Counted from the stretch's first letter, positions 1 to 7,961 are shown. The stretch: 23,637 nt of DNA from Palsa-461 sp036844945 (GCA_036844945.1 DAIUEV010000040.1:1-23637), one strand, 5' to 3'. Numbers and translations: made by a program. The notes: a model not told the origin generated them from the letters alone.

Positions 1-1067
1 ACCATCGTCTCGGCGACGACGCCCATCGCCGGCACCGCCGTCACGTCGGTGCGCTCCCGGAAGCTGACCCCCGGCTCCTTCGTCGCCACGTCCACCGTCT
101 CGAGCACCGGTCGGTTCAGGGTGGCCAGCGGCTTCATGCTCACCCGGACCACGACGAGGCCGCCGGTCGACATGCCGCCCTCGATCCCGCCCGCTCGCGT
201 CGTCCGCCGTTCGTAGCCACCCGAGGACTCGGCCTGGCCCGGCGCCCAGTAGACGGCGTCGTGGGCGACCGAGCCCCGCAGCCCGGCCAGGTCGCGGCCG
301 TCGCCGAGCTCGACCGCCTTCACCGCCTGGATGCTCATGAGCGCCTGGGCCAGCAGGCCGTCGAGCTTGCGGTCCCACTGCACGTGGCTGCCGAGTCCGA
401 CCGGGACGCCGTAGGCGAGCACCTCGACCACCCCGCCGAGCGAGTCGCCCTCCTTCGCCGCCGCCTTGATCTCGGCGACCATCGCCGCCTCGGCGTCGGG
501 GTCGAAGCAGCGGACCTCCGAGGCGTCCACCGCGTCCAGGTCGCCCGGCCCGGGGCGAGGGCCGCCCTCGGCCTTCGCCGGCCCCAGCTGGATCACATGA
601 CTGAGGACGGAGATCCCGAGCTGCCCGAGCAGGGCCTTGGCCAGGCTGCCCGCCGCCACCCGCGCCGCGGTCTCCCGGGCCGAGGCCCGCTCGAGGACGT
701 CGCGGGCGTCCGCGAAGCCGTACTTCTGCATGCCGGCGAGATCGGCGTGGCCGGGGCGGGGCAGCGTGAGGACCGTCTCGGGCGCGCCGGGGTCCGGGGA
801 CATCTCATCGGTCCACTTCGGCCACTCGGTGTTGCCGATCTCGATGGCGACCGGCGAGCCGAGGGTCCGGCCGTGCCGGAGCCCGCCGATGAGCGTCACC
901 TCGTCCTGCTCGAAGCGCATGCGGGGGCCGCGCCCATACCCGAGGCGCCGTCGGGCCAGCTCGTCTTGGACCTCGGCGATCCGGAAGGGCAGCCCCGCGG
1001 GGAGCCCCTCCACGATCACCACGATCGAGCGGCCGTGCGACTCGCCGGCGGTGAGGAAGCGCAGCAC
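1..1067 (-). CDS. aroC: Chorismate synthase, C-terminus cut by window edge
   Basis: Converts 5-enolpyruvylshikimate-3-phosphate to chorismate with reduced FMN, the last common step of the shikimate pathway, in the cytoplasm. The frame runs open from a GTG at 1067 to the left edge, giving 355 codons of a family usually 360-400 long, so only a short C-terminal piece is missing. Family signatures seen are the N-terminal LTAGESHG, the GGLRHGRTLGSPVAIEI stretch, RPGHADLAGMQKY, and the glycine-rich GGIEGGMSTGG that closes the active site. The GTG start is chosen because the protein then begins MLRFLTAGESHG, as relatives do. A TAGGTT hexamer lies 8 bases upstream of the start. The prepilin peptidase gene ends 56 bases upstream. 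In related genomes aroK and aroB often follow, but they would lie outside this window. Identity is secure. Confidence 0.97.
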   Translation of the reverse strand, partial: MLRFLTAGESHGRSIVVIVEGLPAGLPFRIAEVQDELARRRLGYGRGPRMRFEQDEVTLIGGLRHGRTLGSPVAIEIGNTEWPKWTDEMSPDPGAPETVLTLPRPGHADLAGMQKYGFADARDVLERASARETAARVAAGSLAKALLGQLGISVLSHVIQLGPAKAEGGPRPGPGDLDAVDASEVRCFDPDAEAAMVAEIKAAAKEGDSLGGVVEVLAYGVPVGLGSHVQWDRKLDGLLAQALMSIQAVKAVELGDGRDLAGLRGSVAHDAVYWAPGQAESSGGYERRTTRAGGIEGGMSTGGLVVVRVSMKPLATLNRPVLETVDVATKEPGVSFRERTDVTAVPAMGVVAETM

Positions 1068-1075
1068 GGCCCCTC

Positions 1076-1081
1076 AACCTA
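1076..1081 (-). promoter_or_regulatory. Possible -10 box for aroC
   Basis: TAGGTT on the minus strand fits the TANNNT pattern and ends 8 bases before the aroC GTG, which would give a leaderless or nearly leaderless transcript. I see no convincing -35. aroC could equally be read from the upstream prepilin peptidase transcript. Confidence 0.3.
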
Positions 1082-1123
1082 CTTTCCGGGCGCGAGGCTC
1101 CCTGATCGACGAGCCGGCCGCGC

Positions 1124-1861
1124 TCAGGTGTGCGACAGCCACAAGTGCACGGCCCAATGGCCCCACAGCACACCGAAGGCCGCCCCGAGCGCGAGCGGCG
1201 GCCCGAACGGGAGGCGGGTCTTGCGTCCCGTCCCCTGGGTCACCATGAGCAGCACGCCCAGCGCGGTGCCGGCGACGAACCCGGCGAGGAACCCGACGTA
1301 GAGCTCGCCGAAACCGAGCCACCCGAGCGCCGTGCCGATGAGCCCGGCCAGTCGCACGTCCCCGTAGCCGAGGCCGCGGGGGAAGAACCACCAGAGCGCG
1401 AAGAACACCGCGAACGCGGCGGTGCCGCCGATGGCCGCGTCCCCGAGGGCACGCCATCGGTCGTCTGCCCACGACGCGCTGAGGAGCCCCAGCGCAAGTG
1501 CGCTTAGTGTCGCAAAGACGATCACCCGGGGGACGATCCCCTCCCGGGCGTCGACGACCGACGCGGCGACCAGGCCGGCGAACAACGCGCAGAAGGCGGC
1601 CAACGGCGGTGTCGCGCCGATGCGGACCGCGGTCAGCGCGAAGAAGGCACCGGTGAGGACCGCGGAGGCGACCAACTCAAGCCGGGGCGGGACCCGGAGA
1701 TCGACTGTCGCTTCTGCGGTGACCCCGGCTCCCCCGGTCTCTTTCGGGTCGCCCTGGCCGGACGGTTCGACGGGGCGGACGATGCGGCCGGTGACCGAGT
1801 CGAGGACGCCGCCGATGACGACCCCTCCGGCAGTGCAGCCGGCGATCAGGGCGGCGTTCAC
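1124..1861 (-). CDS. Prepilin peptidase (A24 family), reduced methylase part
   Basis: Membrane aspartic protease of the type IV prepilin peptidase family, expected to cleave leader peptides of type IV or Tad-like pilins at the cytoplasmic membrane face. The 245-residue protein has several hydrophobic segments. Both catalytic aspartates are visible: D104 in VVDAREGIVPR and D168 in the GYGD motif (GLGYGDVRLAGLIG). A C-terminal PFGPPLALGA stretch is also typical. The N-terminus keeps only a short GGVVIGGVLDSVTGRIVRP remnant of the region that forms the methylase part in PilD. The zinc-binding cysteine pairs are absent, so it may be peptidase only. GTG start at 1861, with an AGGA sequence about 8 bases upstream. 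The nfu-like gene ends 24 bases upstream, suggesting co-transcription. No pilin or pilus motor gene is in the window, so the substrate is unknown. Confidence 0.85.
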   Translation of the reverse strand: MNAALIAGCTAGGVVIGGVLDSVTGRIVRPVEPSGQGDPKETGGAGVTAEATVDLRVPPRLELVASAVLTGAFFALTAVRIGATPPLAAFCALFAGLVAASVVDAREGIVPRVIVFATLSALALGLLSASWADDRWRALGDAAIGGTAAFAVFFALWWFFPRGLGYGDVRLAGLIGTALGWLGFGELYVGFLAGFVAGTALGVLLMVTQGTGRKTRLPFGPPLALGAAFGVLWGHWAVHLWLSHT

Positions 1862-1885
1862 GACGCCATCCTGCCCGCGCCGGGG

Positions 1886-2548
1886 TTAGTAGTAGGGGTT
1901 CTCCCCGCCGGTGTGGTCGGTCACGTCCAGCACCCGGGTCACCTCGGGCACCTCTTCGCGCAGCGCGACCTCGATGCCCTGGGTCAGCGTCATGCGCGAC
2001 ATCGCGCAGCCCTGGCACCCGCCGGACAGTCGCAGGTACGCGACGCCCTCCCCGGTGTCGAACGCCACGAGATCGGCGCGACCGCCGTGGGCGGCGATGG
2101 AGGGGTTGATCACCTGCTCGAGCACCGTCATCACCCGCTGGGCCGCGGCACCCTCGAGCCCCGCCGCCAGCACTTCGGGCGGCACCCCGGGCGAGGACTC
2201 TTCGGGGGTCGGCGTGTTCGGGTTGACGAGCATGAGCCCGCCCTCGCCCTCCTCGGACCATTCGAGGCGAGCCCCGCGCAGCCGGTCGATGCTGGCCGCC
2301 GGGACGACGACCACCAGGTCGTCGTCGACCGAGACGGCGTCGTCGTCGGAGGCATCCCGCAGGGCCTGGAAGTAGAGGTCATAGGCGAAGTTCCCCGCCT
2401 GGACCCCGCGCACCTCCAGCCACAGCGCCAGCTGCTCGGGCTCGGGCTCGGCCGCCATCGCCTCGATGACCACCTTGCGGGCGCCCTCGGTCACGCTCAC
2501 CAACGCGTCGGTGACCTCGTGGGACAGTTCCTCTACCGATCGAGCCAT
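1886..2548 (-). CDS. NfuA-like iron-sulfur carrier protein
   Basis: Predicted Fe-S cluster scaffold or carrier that delivers 4Fe-4S clusters to apo-enzymes in the cytoplasm. The 220-residue protein has the two-part NfuA layout. Residues about 20-115 resemble the degenerate A-type (IscA-like) domain, including VRGVQAGNFAYDLYFQ. Residues about 140-215 form the NifU C-terminal domain with the cluster-binding CxxC at C178 and C181 in SGGCQGCAMSRMTLTQGIE. The ATG at 2548 is preferred: a TATGAT hexamer ends 6 bases before it, and sequence further upstream in this frame does not look like protein. The prepilin peptidase gene follows after 24 bases; the permease gene ends 44 bases upstream on the same strand. 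NfuA versus another NifU-domain carrier cannot be settled here. Confidence 0.9.
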   Translation of the reverse strand: MARSVEELSHEVTDALVSVTEGARKVVIEAMAAEPEPEQLALWLEVRGVQAGNFAYDLYFQALRDASDDDAVSVDDDLVVVVPAASIDRLRGARLEWSEEGEGGLMLVNPNTPTPEESSPGVPPEVLAAGLEGAAAQRVMTVLEQVINPSIAAHGGRADLVAFDTGEGVAYLRLSGGCQGCAMSRMTLTQGIEVALREEVPEVTRVLDVTDHTGGENPYY

Positions 2549-2554
2549 GGGCAC

Positions 2555-2560
2555 ATCATA
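2555..2560 (-). promoter_or_regulatory. -10 box for the nfu-like gene, leaderless spacing
   Basis: TATGAT on the minus strand matches TATAAT at five of six positions. It ends 6 bases before the ATG at 2548, so transcription would begin at or next to the A of the start codon. No Shine-Dalgarno sequence is present and no good -35 was seen. Confidence 0.5.
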
Positions 2561-2592
2561 GGAGGCGACCACCGGACGGCCGGCGCCCGGAC

Positions 2593-5091
2593 CTACTCCG
2601 CCCGCAGCAGCAGACCCGCTGGGGTCCGCGCCGCGATGCGCCCGGGCAGGGCCGCCACCACGTTGGCGAGGACGAGAGAGCCGACCGCGATGACGGTCAC
2701 GGTCAGGGCCGGGACGGTCGGGGCCGGGATCGCGTGGATGCCGTTGGCGAACACGTCCCACAGCAGGCGCCCGACCAGGATGCCGAGCGGCACCCCCACC
2801 ACCGTCCCGATCGCCACGGCCGTCGTCGCCTGCCAGGCGACCACCGTCGCCAGCTGACGGCCCGAGAGTCCGAGGGTCCTCATGATCGCGAGGTCGCGCC
2901 GCCGGCGGCGGACCGACGCGATCAGCGTGATCCCCAGCGCCACCACCGCGCCCCCACCGAGGCCCGCGCCGAGCACCGTCGGGATCGTCTCGATCGAGCT
3001 CGAGTTCACGATGACCTCGGGCCGCAGGACCGCGGTGGCCCCGTCGGCCGGCCGGTCGGAGTCACTGTTGTTGATCTCCTCGCTCACGGCCGCGAGTGAG
3101 CGCAACGCGCCGGCCGAGTCGCCGCCCTTCGTCCGCACGAAGAACACCTGGGGCCCGGGGATCGTATTGCCTTGGGCGTTCCGGATCGCCGGCGGGATCA
3201 GCGAGAAGTCGATGATGCCGCCATACCCCATCCCGGGCCCCATGATCGCCGGCATCGTGGCGGTGCCGGCCACCACGAGACGGGCCGCGTGTCCCCGCCC
3301 GGTCTGCACGACGAGCGTCGCGCCGAGGTGGGTGCCGAGCGCGGCCATGTCGCTCACCCCGAGGACGATCTCGTTCGAGGCCCGCAGATCGGTCCCCGAC
3401 GAGACCGGCGGCTGCACCGCCGCCCCCGGGTTCATGCCGATCACCTGGATCCGTTGGCCGTCGATGCTGGCCGACGAGAAGTAGGCGCCGGACGCCGCGG
3501 TCACGTACGGGTCGTGGGCCAAGAACCCTTCGGCGAGGTGGGCGGGCAGGTCCTCGTCGCCGGCGAACCCCGAGAACAGCGCGTAGTTCCAGTTCCACCC
3601 ATAAAGCGGGGGTCGGGAGATGAGCGAGTTGAGACTGGCCCCGAAGGTCACCGTGGACACGATCACCAAGATGGCGAGCGAGGCCCCGAGGATCGCCGAG
3701 CGGACGGGCACCGCCTCCCGGGCACCGCCGGACTCGAGGGCGAAACGCACCCCGGTCATGGCTGGGGCCGAGAGGCCCGAGGAGGCGACCGCGCGCCCCA
3801 CCGCCGACGGCCGTTCGCTGGCCTGGGCGCGCCGGCGCACCCGCTCGGGGGCCAAGCGCACGGCGAGCAGGAGCGCGACGGCCAAGAGGACGACGACGAA
3901 CACGAGGAAGCCCAGCCCGAGCACGGTCCAATCCCAGCCGAACATGTACGGGTAGACCGGCCGGACCGGCCCGAGTGGGAACAGCGGCGAGCACAAGAAG
4001 GCGACGACCGCGGCGAGCAGTGCGCCGGCGACGACCGCGGCCATCGACCCCATCGTCGCCTCGGCGAGCATGGTGGCCGGACCCGCCCCGAGGGCGCGCA
4101 TGGTGTCGAGGTCGTTCCCCTCGATCCGCCGCTGTCGGCCGATCACCTGGCCGACGATCACGAGGGCAGCGAGTGCGGCCAGCCCGCCGAACACGGCCAG
4201 AGCGATCGACTCGGGCTCGATGGCCCGGTCGGCCAGCCCCACGACTGGCGCGGCTCTCTCGAAGCCGACCGCGGCCAGCAGCTTGCCCGGGATCACCCGG
4301 GCCAGCTCCGACTCGACCGCGGCCTCGTGGCCGCCGGCAACCACCAGCGCGCTGTACGAATAGGTGGCACAGCACAGGTCGATCCGCCTGGTCGCTGCCG
4401 GGGTGATCAGCACCTCGGCTCCGCCCAGGGCGTCGTAGTCGTCGGTCACGACGCTCTGGGGGAACACGACCAGCCCGACGAGCCGCACGCGCAGCGTGGC
4501 CGCCGGGGGCGGATTGTTGGCCCCCGACAACAGCTCCGCATCGGAGTTGAGCGTGACGGTGAGCACCGAGCCGACATGGAGGCCGAGCTCCTGCTCGGCC
4601 TGTGCGTTCAGCACCGCCTCGTGCGGATCGGCCAGGTCGGGGAGCCGGCCCGAGACGAGCGTCACGGCGTCCCGGTCGAAGTACTCGGTCCCGGTCGGCC
4701 CTTCGATCGAGGGCGGCTTGGCTCCGGGGCCGACCCGGAGATGGACCCCCTGCAGCTGGTCGATGTTGGCGTCGAACCCGACGACGGTCGACTCGCTCTC
4801 GACGTAGCGCAGCGCCGCGATGCGTCGTGGCGTCGACGGGCGGTAGCCGCGCGTCTCGGCCGCCCCGAGGGCGGGGTTCAAGAACGCGTCGAACACCTGG
4901 AGGTCGGAGGGGTGGGTGCTGGCCAGGTACACCGGATAGGAGGACTGGGTGCGGCGGGCCCCCGCGACGGCGCCCAGCGCGACGCCACCCACCAGTCCGA
5001 GCAGGAGCACGATGGCGAGATAGCCGCCGCGCCGCTGTCGGAAGGTGGCCCGGAACCGGTACCAGGCGGTCGAAAGGACGGCGCTGCTCAC
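2593..5091 (-). CDS. FtsX/MacB-type ABC transporter permease
   Basis: Eight-pass membrane permease of about 832 residues with two FtsX domains; substrate unknown. Likely membrane segments are at about 22-44, 294-317, 348-370, 389-413, 464-490, 703-726, 752-780 and 797-817. Large outside domains lie at about 45-293 and 491-702. The FtsX coupling signature appears twice, after TM2 (RIEGNDLDTMRALG) and after TM6 (RRRRDLAIMRTLGLSGRQLA), as expected for a duplicated permease. A GTG at 5091 is the best start: the basic stretch WYRFRATFRQRRGG then leads into TM1, and the frame further upstream is only the opposite reading of the ABC-F gene. No strong ribosome binding site is seen. Such permeases need an ATPase of the MacB/LolD kind. 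None is in the window, because the neighbouring ABC-F protein is not of that class. The nfu-like gene starts 44 bases downstream. Confidence 0.88.
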   Translation of the reverse strand: MSSAVLSTAWYRFRATFRQRRGGYLAIVLLLGLVGGVALGAVAGARRTQSSYPVYLASTHPSDLQVFDAFLNPALGAAETRGYRPSTPRRIAALRYVESESTVVGFDANIDQLQGVHLRVGPGAKPPSIEGPTGTEYFDRDAVTLVSGRLPDLADPHEAVLNAQAEQELGLHVGSVLTVTLNSDAELLSGANNPPPAATLRVRLVGLVVFPQSVVTDDYDALGGAEVLITPAATRRIDLCCATYSYSALVVAGGHEAAVESELARVIPGKLLAAVGFERAAPVVGLADRAIEPESIALAVFGGLAALAALVIVGQVIGRQRRIEGNDLDTMRALGAGPATMLAEATMGSMAAVVAGALLAAVVAFLCSPLFPLGPVRPVYPYMFGWDWTVLGLGFLVFVVVLLAVALLLAVRLAPERVRRRAQASERPSAVGRAVASSGLSAPAMTGVRFALESGGAREAVPVRSAILGASLAILVIVSTVTFGASLNSLISRPPLYGWNWNYALFSGFAGDEDLPAHLAEGFLAHDPYVTAASGAYFSSASIDGQRIQVIGMNPGAAVQPPVSSGTDLRASNEIVLGVSDMAALGTHLGATLVVQTGRGHAARLVVAGTATMPAIMGPGMGYGGIIDFSLIPPAIRNAQGNTIPGPQVFFVRTKGGDSAGALRSLAAVSEEINNSDSDRPADGATAVLRPEVIVNSSSIETIPTVLGAGLGGGAVVALGITLIASVRRRRRDLAIMRTLGLSGRQLATVVAWQATTAVAIGTVVGVPLGILVGRLLWDVFANGIHAIPAPTVPALTVTVIAVGSLVLANVVAALPGRIAARTPAGLLLRAE

Positions 5092-5205
5092 CCGGCCGGG
5101 CGGGCGCGCCGGACGACCGCCCCCGCCTCCCTCGCCGATCCCATCCCCGAGCAGCCTCTCCCACCGGGCTCGGTCGGCCAAGGGGGCTGCCAAGTGTCGG
5201 CCGGT

Positions 5206-5233
5206 CGTACCAGCACCCGAAGCGGGCGGTACG
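5206..5233 (-). terminator. Nested inverted repeat after the ABC-F gene
   Basis: An outer CGTACC/GGTACG pair encloses an inner CCCG/CGGG pair with a 3-base loop, starting 16 bases past the ABC-F stop. It could end the ABC-F transcript or form a leader structure before the permease gene. It lacks a T-run. The remainder of the 158-base gap (5092-5249) shows nothing else clear. Confidence 0.35.
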
Positions 5234-5249
5234 GGTCGGAAGCCGCCGG

Positions 5250-6848
5250 TCAGCGCACCTCGACGTGGTCGAGGTACTCCTCGCGCCAGAAGCCGTAACG
5301 CTCCTCGGGGAGGTGCAGCGCGTGGGTCGGCCCCAGGCCCTCGACGAAGGGGGCGTCGTGGCTGACCGCCACGATCGTGCCCTTCCAGGCCCCGAGCATG
5401 GCCCCGATCGCGCTGACCGAGGCCGGGTCGAGGTTGTTGGTCGGCTCGTCGAGCACGAGGAGGTTGGCCCGCCCGGCCGCCAGCATCGCCAGGCTGAGCC
5501 GAGCCCGCTCGCCGCCCGAGAGCGACCCGGCCCGCTGGGCCGCCGTCGCCCCGGTCAGACCGAACGACCCGAGCAGGGACCGCCGGTCGGACTCCTTCAC
5601 GAGCACCGTGTCGTCGAGGTTGGTGAGCGCGTCGGCGTCGAGGTCGATCTGCTCGTGCTCCTGGGCGAAGTAGCCGACGTCGACCCGATAGCCGAGCTCG
5701 ACCGTCCCGTCGCTCGGTTCCTGGACCGACGCCAGGCAGCGCAGGAGCGAGGACTTGCCGGCCCCGTTCCGGCCGATGACGACCACCCGGTCGCCGCGGT
5801 CGACGACGAAGTTCACGTCGAGGAGCACCTTGTGGTCGCCGTAGGTGACGGCCAGGCCCTCGGCGCGCAGCACCACCCCGCCGGAGCGGACCGGCTCGGG
5901 CAGCTTGAACGTGACCTTGCGGTCGCGCTTGATCACCTGGGTCCGGTTGGCCTCGAGCTTGGCCACCTGGCGGTCGAGGATCTTCGCCTTGCGCGCCTGG
6001 GTCTCGGTCGAGTGACGCCACTTGTCCGCCTGGGCGCGCATCTTGGAGATCTTGGCCGACTCCATCCCGGCGGCCTTCTCCCGCCCGGCGATGTCGGCCT
6101 CGAGCTGGCCCCGGAACGCGCTGTAGTTGCCCTTGAACTCCCGGACCGATTGGTTGGCGAGCTGCAGCACCTTGCTGATGGCGCGGTCGAGGAGGCGCAG
6201 GTCGTGGCTCACGACGAGGAGCGCACGGCGCGACTCCGCCAGCTCGTCCATGAGCCACAACTTGGCGGCCCGGTCGAGATGGTTGGTCGGCTCGTCGAGG
6301 ATCATGAGGGCCGGCTGCTCGAACAGCACCCGGATGAGGTCGACCCGGCGCCGCTGGCCCCCCGACAGCGAGCCGACGTCGGCGAAGAACAGCTCCTGGG
6401 GGAAGCCGAGGCCGTCGGCCAGCCGGCCGAGCTCCGCCTCGACCTCGTAGCCGCCGGCCAACCGGTAGCGCTCCTCGAGCGCGCTGAAGTCGGCGACCCG
6501 CGCCTCGGTCGGGGACTCCTGCAGGGCTCGCCGGGCCCGGTGGAGCTCGTCGTCCAGGACGTCGAGCCCGCGCGCCGAGAGGACGTGGGAGAAGGCGCTC
6601 GAGTCGATGCCGAGCCCCTCGGGCACCGGGACCTGCGGCAGATAGCCGACGGTCCCGGTCCGCTGGACCTCGCCCGTGGCCTTCAGGTGCCGGGGGGCCT
6701 CCCCGAGGAGGAAGCCGAGGAGCGAGGACTTCCCGGCGCCGTTCGGGCCGACCAGGCCGACCTTGTCGCGCGGCCCGATGACGAACGACGCGTCGCGCAC
6801 GAGCGTGCGCCCACCGATCTCGATGGTGATGTCACGGCCCGTCAGCAT
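5250..6848 (-). CDS. ABC-F family ATPase
   Basis: Soluble tandem ATPase of the ABC-F class, which acts on ribosomes (translation factors of the EttA/Uup/YbiT kind, or antibiotic-resistance ribosome protection) rather than as a transporter. Domain 1 has Walker A at 34-41 (GPNGAGKS), signature LSGGQ at 161-165, Walker B with E186 in LMILDEPTNHLD, and the SHD switch at 214-216. The interdomain linker, rich in charged residues, spans about 236-330. Domain 2 has Walker A at 359-366, LSGGE at 443-447, E468 in LLVLDEPTNNLD and SHD at 496-498. No membrane segment is seen. The 532-residue length is normal. The ATG at 6848 is followed directly by the first beta strand (LTGRDITIEIGGRTL). The subfamily cannot be assigned by eye. 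The FtsX permease gene lies 158 bases downstream, but a joint function is not implied. Confidence 0.93.
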   Translation of the reverse strand: MLTGRDITIEIGGRTLVRDASFVIGPRDKVGLVGPNGAGKSSLLGFLLGEAPRHLKATGEVQRTGTVGYLPQVPVPEGLGIDSSAFSHVLSARGLDVLDDELHRARRALQESPTEARVADFSALEERYRLAGGYEVEAELGRLADGLGFPQELFFADVGSLSGGQRRRVDLIRVLFEQPALMILDEPTNHLDRAAKLWLMDELAESRRALLVVSHDLRLLDRAISKVLQLANQSVREFKGNYSAFRGQLEADIAGREKAAGMESAKISKMRAQADKWRHSTETQARKAKILDRQVAKLEANRTQVIKRDRKVTFKLPEPVRSGGVVLRAEGLAVTYGDHKVLLDVNFVVDRGDRVVVIGRNGAGKSSLLRCLASVQEPSDGTVELGYRVDVGYFAQEHEQIDLDADALTNLDDTVLVKESDRRSLLGSFGLTGATAAQRAGSLSGGERARLSLAMLAAGRANLLVLDEPTNNLDPASVSAIGAMLGAWKGTIVAVSHDAPFVEGLGPTHALHLPEERYGFWREEYLDHVEVR

Positions 6849-6906
6849 CCAGACATTCGACCACGCGCCGGACCGCCCCCCGGACCGCCGCGCCCGGCGC
6901 CGTCAC

Positions 6907-6921
6907 CGCCGGTCACCGGCG
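6907..6921. repeat. 15-base inverted repeat between divergent genes
   Basis: CGCCGG-TCA-CCGGCG, with 6-base arms, sits in the 96-base gap between the divergent ABC-F and cysteine-rich genes, just upstream of a TAACGT box. It could be an operator. Such dyads also arise by chance in GC-rich DNA. The same gap holds a direct repeat of CGGACCGCC at about 6868-6890. Confidence 0.3.
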
Positions 6922-6929
6922 CAGGGAGA

Positions 6930-6935
6930 TAACGT
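6930..6935 (+). promoter_or_regulatory. Possible -10 box for the cysteine-rich gene
   Basis: TAACGT (TANNNT type) ends 9 bases before the ATG at 6945, consistent with a leaderless or very short leader. No clear -35 is seen; the inverted repeat at 6907-6921 occupies that place. Confidence 0.35.
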
Positions 6936-6944
6936 CGTCGCGCC

Positions 6945-7694
6945 ATGGCCCCGACCGCGGTTCCGAACGACGCGCACGAGTGGGTGAGCTTCGAGGACGA
7001 CGACGAGGAACGCACCTGGGTCTTCGACGTGACGTTCCTCACCTCCAACTGGACCTGCATCTTCGGGCGCGGGTGCCAGGGGGTGCTCACCGGCCCCGCC
7101 GAGGACCTCCAGCACGGCTGCTGCTCCTACGGGGCCCACTTCGTCGACGGCGCCGACCGCCGCCGGGTGGAGAAGGTCGCCGCCACCCTCACCGCCGAGC
7201 AGTGGCAGTTCCGGGCCAAGGCGAAGAAGGGCGGCATCGCCAAGAAGGACCGGGCCGGTGAGACGGTCACCCGGGTGGTCGATGGCGCGTGCATCTTCCT
7301 CAATCGCAAGGGCTTCCCGGCGGGGCCGGGGTGCGCCCTGCACCTGGCCGCCCTCGAGCGGGGCCGCAACCCCCTCGAGCTGAAACCCGATGTGTGCTGG
7401 CAGCTCCCGCTCCGCCGCGACGACACGGTCGGCGACGAGGGGCATGTCACCACCACCATCACCCAGTGGGACCGCAAGCACTGGGGCGCCGGCGGCGAGC
7501 AGTTCCACTGGTGGTGCACGGAGTCCAAGGAGGCCTTTGTCGGCACCCGCCCGGTCTACGAGGAGATGGGGCCCGAGCTCACCCAGATGGTCGGCAAAAA
7601 GACCTACCGCCGCCTCAAGGCCTACCTCGCCGACCGCGACCAGCGGGTGACCGAGCGGGTGCCGCTCCCCCACCCGGTGCTGCGCAAGCGCTGA
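6945..7694 (+). CDS. Cysteine-rich, probably metal-binding protein (YkgJ/DUF3109-like)
   Basis: A 249-residue soluble protein with eight cysteines: C38, C44, C59, C60, C116, C130, C151 and C191. Their grouping (NWTCIFGRGCQG, HGCCSYGAHF, GACIFLN with C130, KPDVCWQLPLR, WWCTE) recalls the YkgJ/DUF3109 kind of zinc- or iron-chelating proteins, where a Lys-Pro-x-x-Cys segment with a following Pro-Leu/Ile-Arg is typical. I recognise the resemblance but not a specific function. No signal peptide is visible. The ATG at 6945 follows a TAACGT box by 9 bases. The gene is divergent from the ABC-F gene and convergent with the small zinc-finger-like gene, with a short hairpin between them. Coding quality is strong, with G/C third positions throughout. 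Whether the cysteines hold zinc, an Fe-S cluster or are redox-active is open. Confidence 0.85.
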   Translation: MAPTAVPNDAHEWVSFEDDDEERTWVFDVTFLTSNWTCIFGRGCQGVLTGPAEDLQHGCCSYGAHFVDGADRRRVEKVAATLTAEQWQFRAKAKKGGIAKKDRAGETVTRVVDGACIFLNRKGFPAGPGCALHLAALERGRNPLELKPDVCWQLPLRRDDTVGDEGHVTTTITQWDRKHWGAGGEQFHWWCTESKEAFVGTRPVYEEMGPELTQMVGKKTYRRLKAYLADRDQRVTERVPLPHPVLRKR

Positions 7695-7695
7695 C

Positions 7696-7712
7696 CGACC
7701 CGCTCCGGGTCG
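7696..7712. terminator. Hairpin between two convergent genes
   Basis: CGACCCG-CTC-CGGGTCG has 7-base arms and a 3-base loop. It begins one base after the stop codon of the cysteine-rich gene and 18 bases before the stop of the opposing small gene. Its position suggests a bidirectional terminator, though no T-run follows. Confidence 0.45.
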
Positions 7713-7730
7713 TGGGCGCGGATGAGCCGA

Positions 7731-7949
7731 TCAGTCCGCCACCGGGTCCTCGTCGTCATGGTGGCCGTCGTCCCAGCCAGGGACGTTCGAGCCGAGGATC
7801 CGGTCGTACCGGTCCTCCTCGGCCCGACACCACGAGGCGTGCACGTCCTCGGGCTCGGCACCGCACTCCGGGCACCGCTCCCCAGCCGTGGCGATGGAGC
7901 GCTTCAAGCTGCGCGCCTCTTCGAAGCGCCGATGGCGTCCCTTCTTCAC
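7731..7949 (-). CDS. Small zinc-finger-like protein, 72 residues
   Basis: Unrecognised small protein with a basic N-terminus (MKKGRHRRFEEARSLKRS) and a compact C26-x2-C29-x7-H37-x3-C41 pattern in ERCPECGAEPEDVHASWC, which looks like a CCHC metal-binding finger. The tail is acidic and His/Asp-rich (DDGHHDDEDP). The GTG at 7949 is chosen as start because TAAGGAG, a near-perfect Shine-Dalgarno, ends 6 bases before it. A longer reading from 8069 would put the start codon inside a candidate -10 box and would translate AT-richer, leader-like sequence. The basic end could bind nucleic acid, but this is inference. The gene is convergent with the cysteine-rich gene and divergent from the 79-residue unknown. 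Confidence 0.72.
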   Translation of the reverse strand: MKKGRHRRFEEARSLKRSIATAGERCPECGAEPEDVHASWCRAEEDRYDRILGSNVPGWDDGHHDDEDPVAD

Positions 7950-7955
7950 GGCGAA

Positions 7956-7961
7956 CTCCTT
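7956..7961 (-). promoter_or_regulatory. Strong Shine-Dalgarno that sets the small gene's start
   Basis: AAGGAG (TAAGGAG if extended one base) lies 6 bases before the GTG at 7949. It is one of the best ribosome binding sites seen in the window and argues against the longer reading from 8069. Confidence 0.75.

Noticed and set aside
3172..5298. Long plus-strand frame opposite the permease
   Set aside because: Low-complexity His/Arg/Gly/Glu-rich translation typical of the reverse of a high-GC gene; no recognisable domain.
2593..6258. One very long minus-strand reading frame covering both the permease and most of the ABC-F region
   Set aside because: Upstream of about 5091 its translation is Arg/Pro/Gly-rich antiparallel or shifted reading of the ABC-F gene. 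Only the part after GTG 5091 looks like protein.
5250..6848. ABC-F protein as the ATPase partner of the FtsX permease
   Set aside because: It has tandem ABC domains with an ABC-F linker and no membrane coupling features; this class acts on ribosomes.
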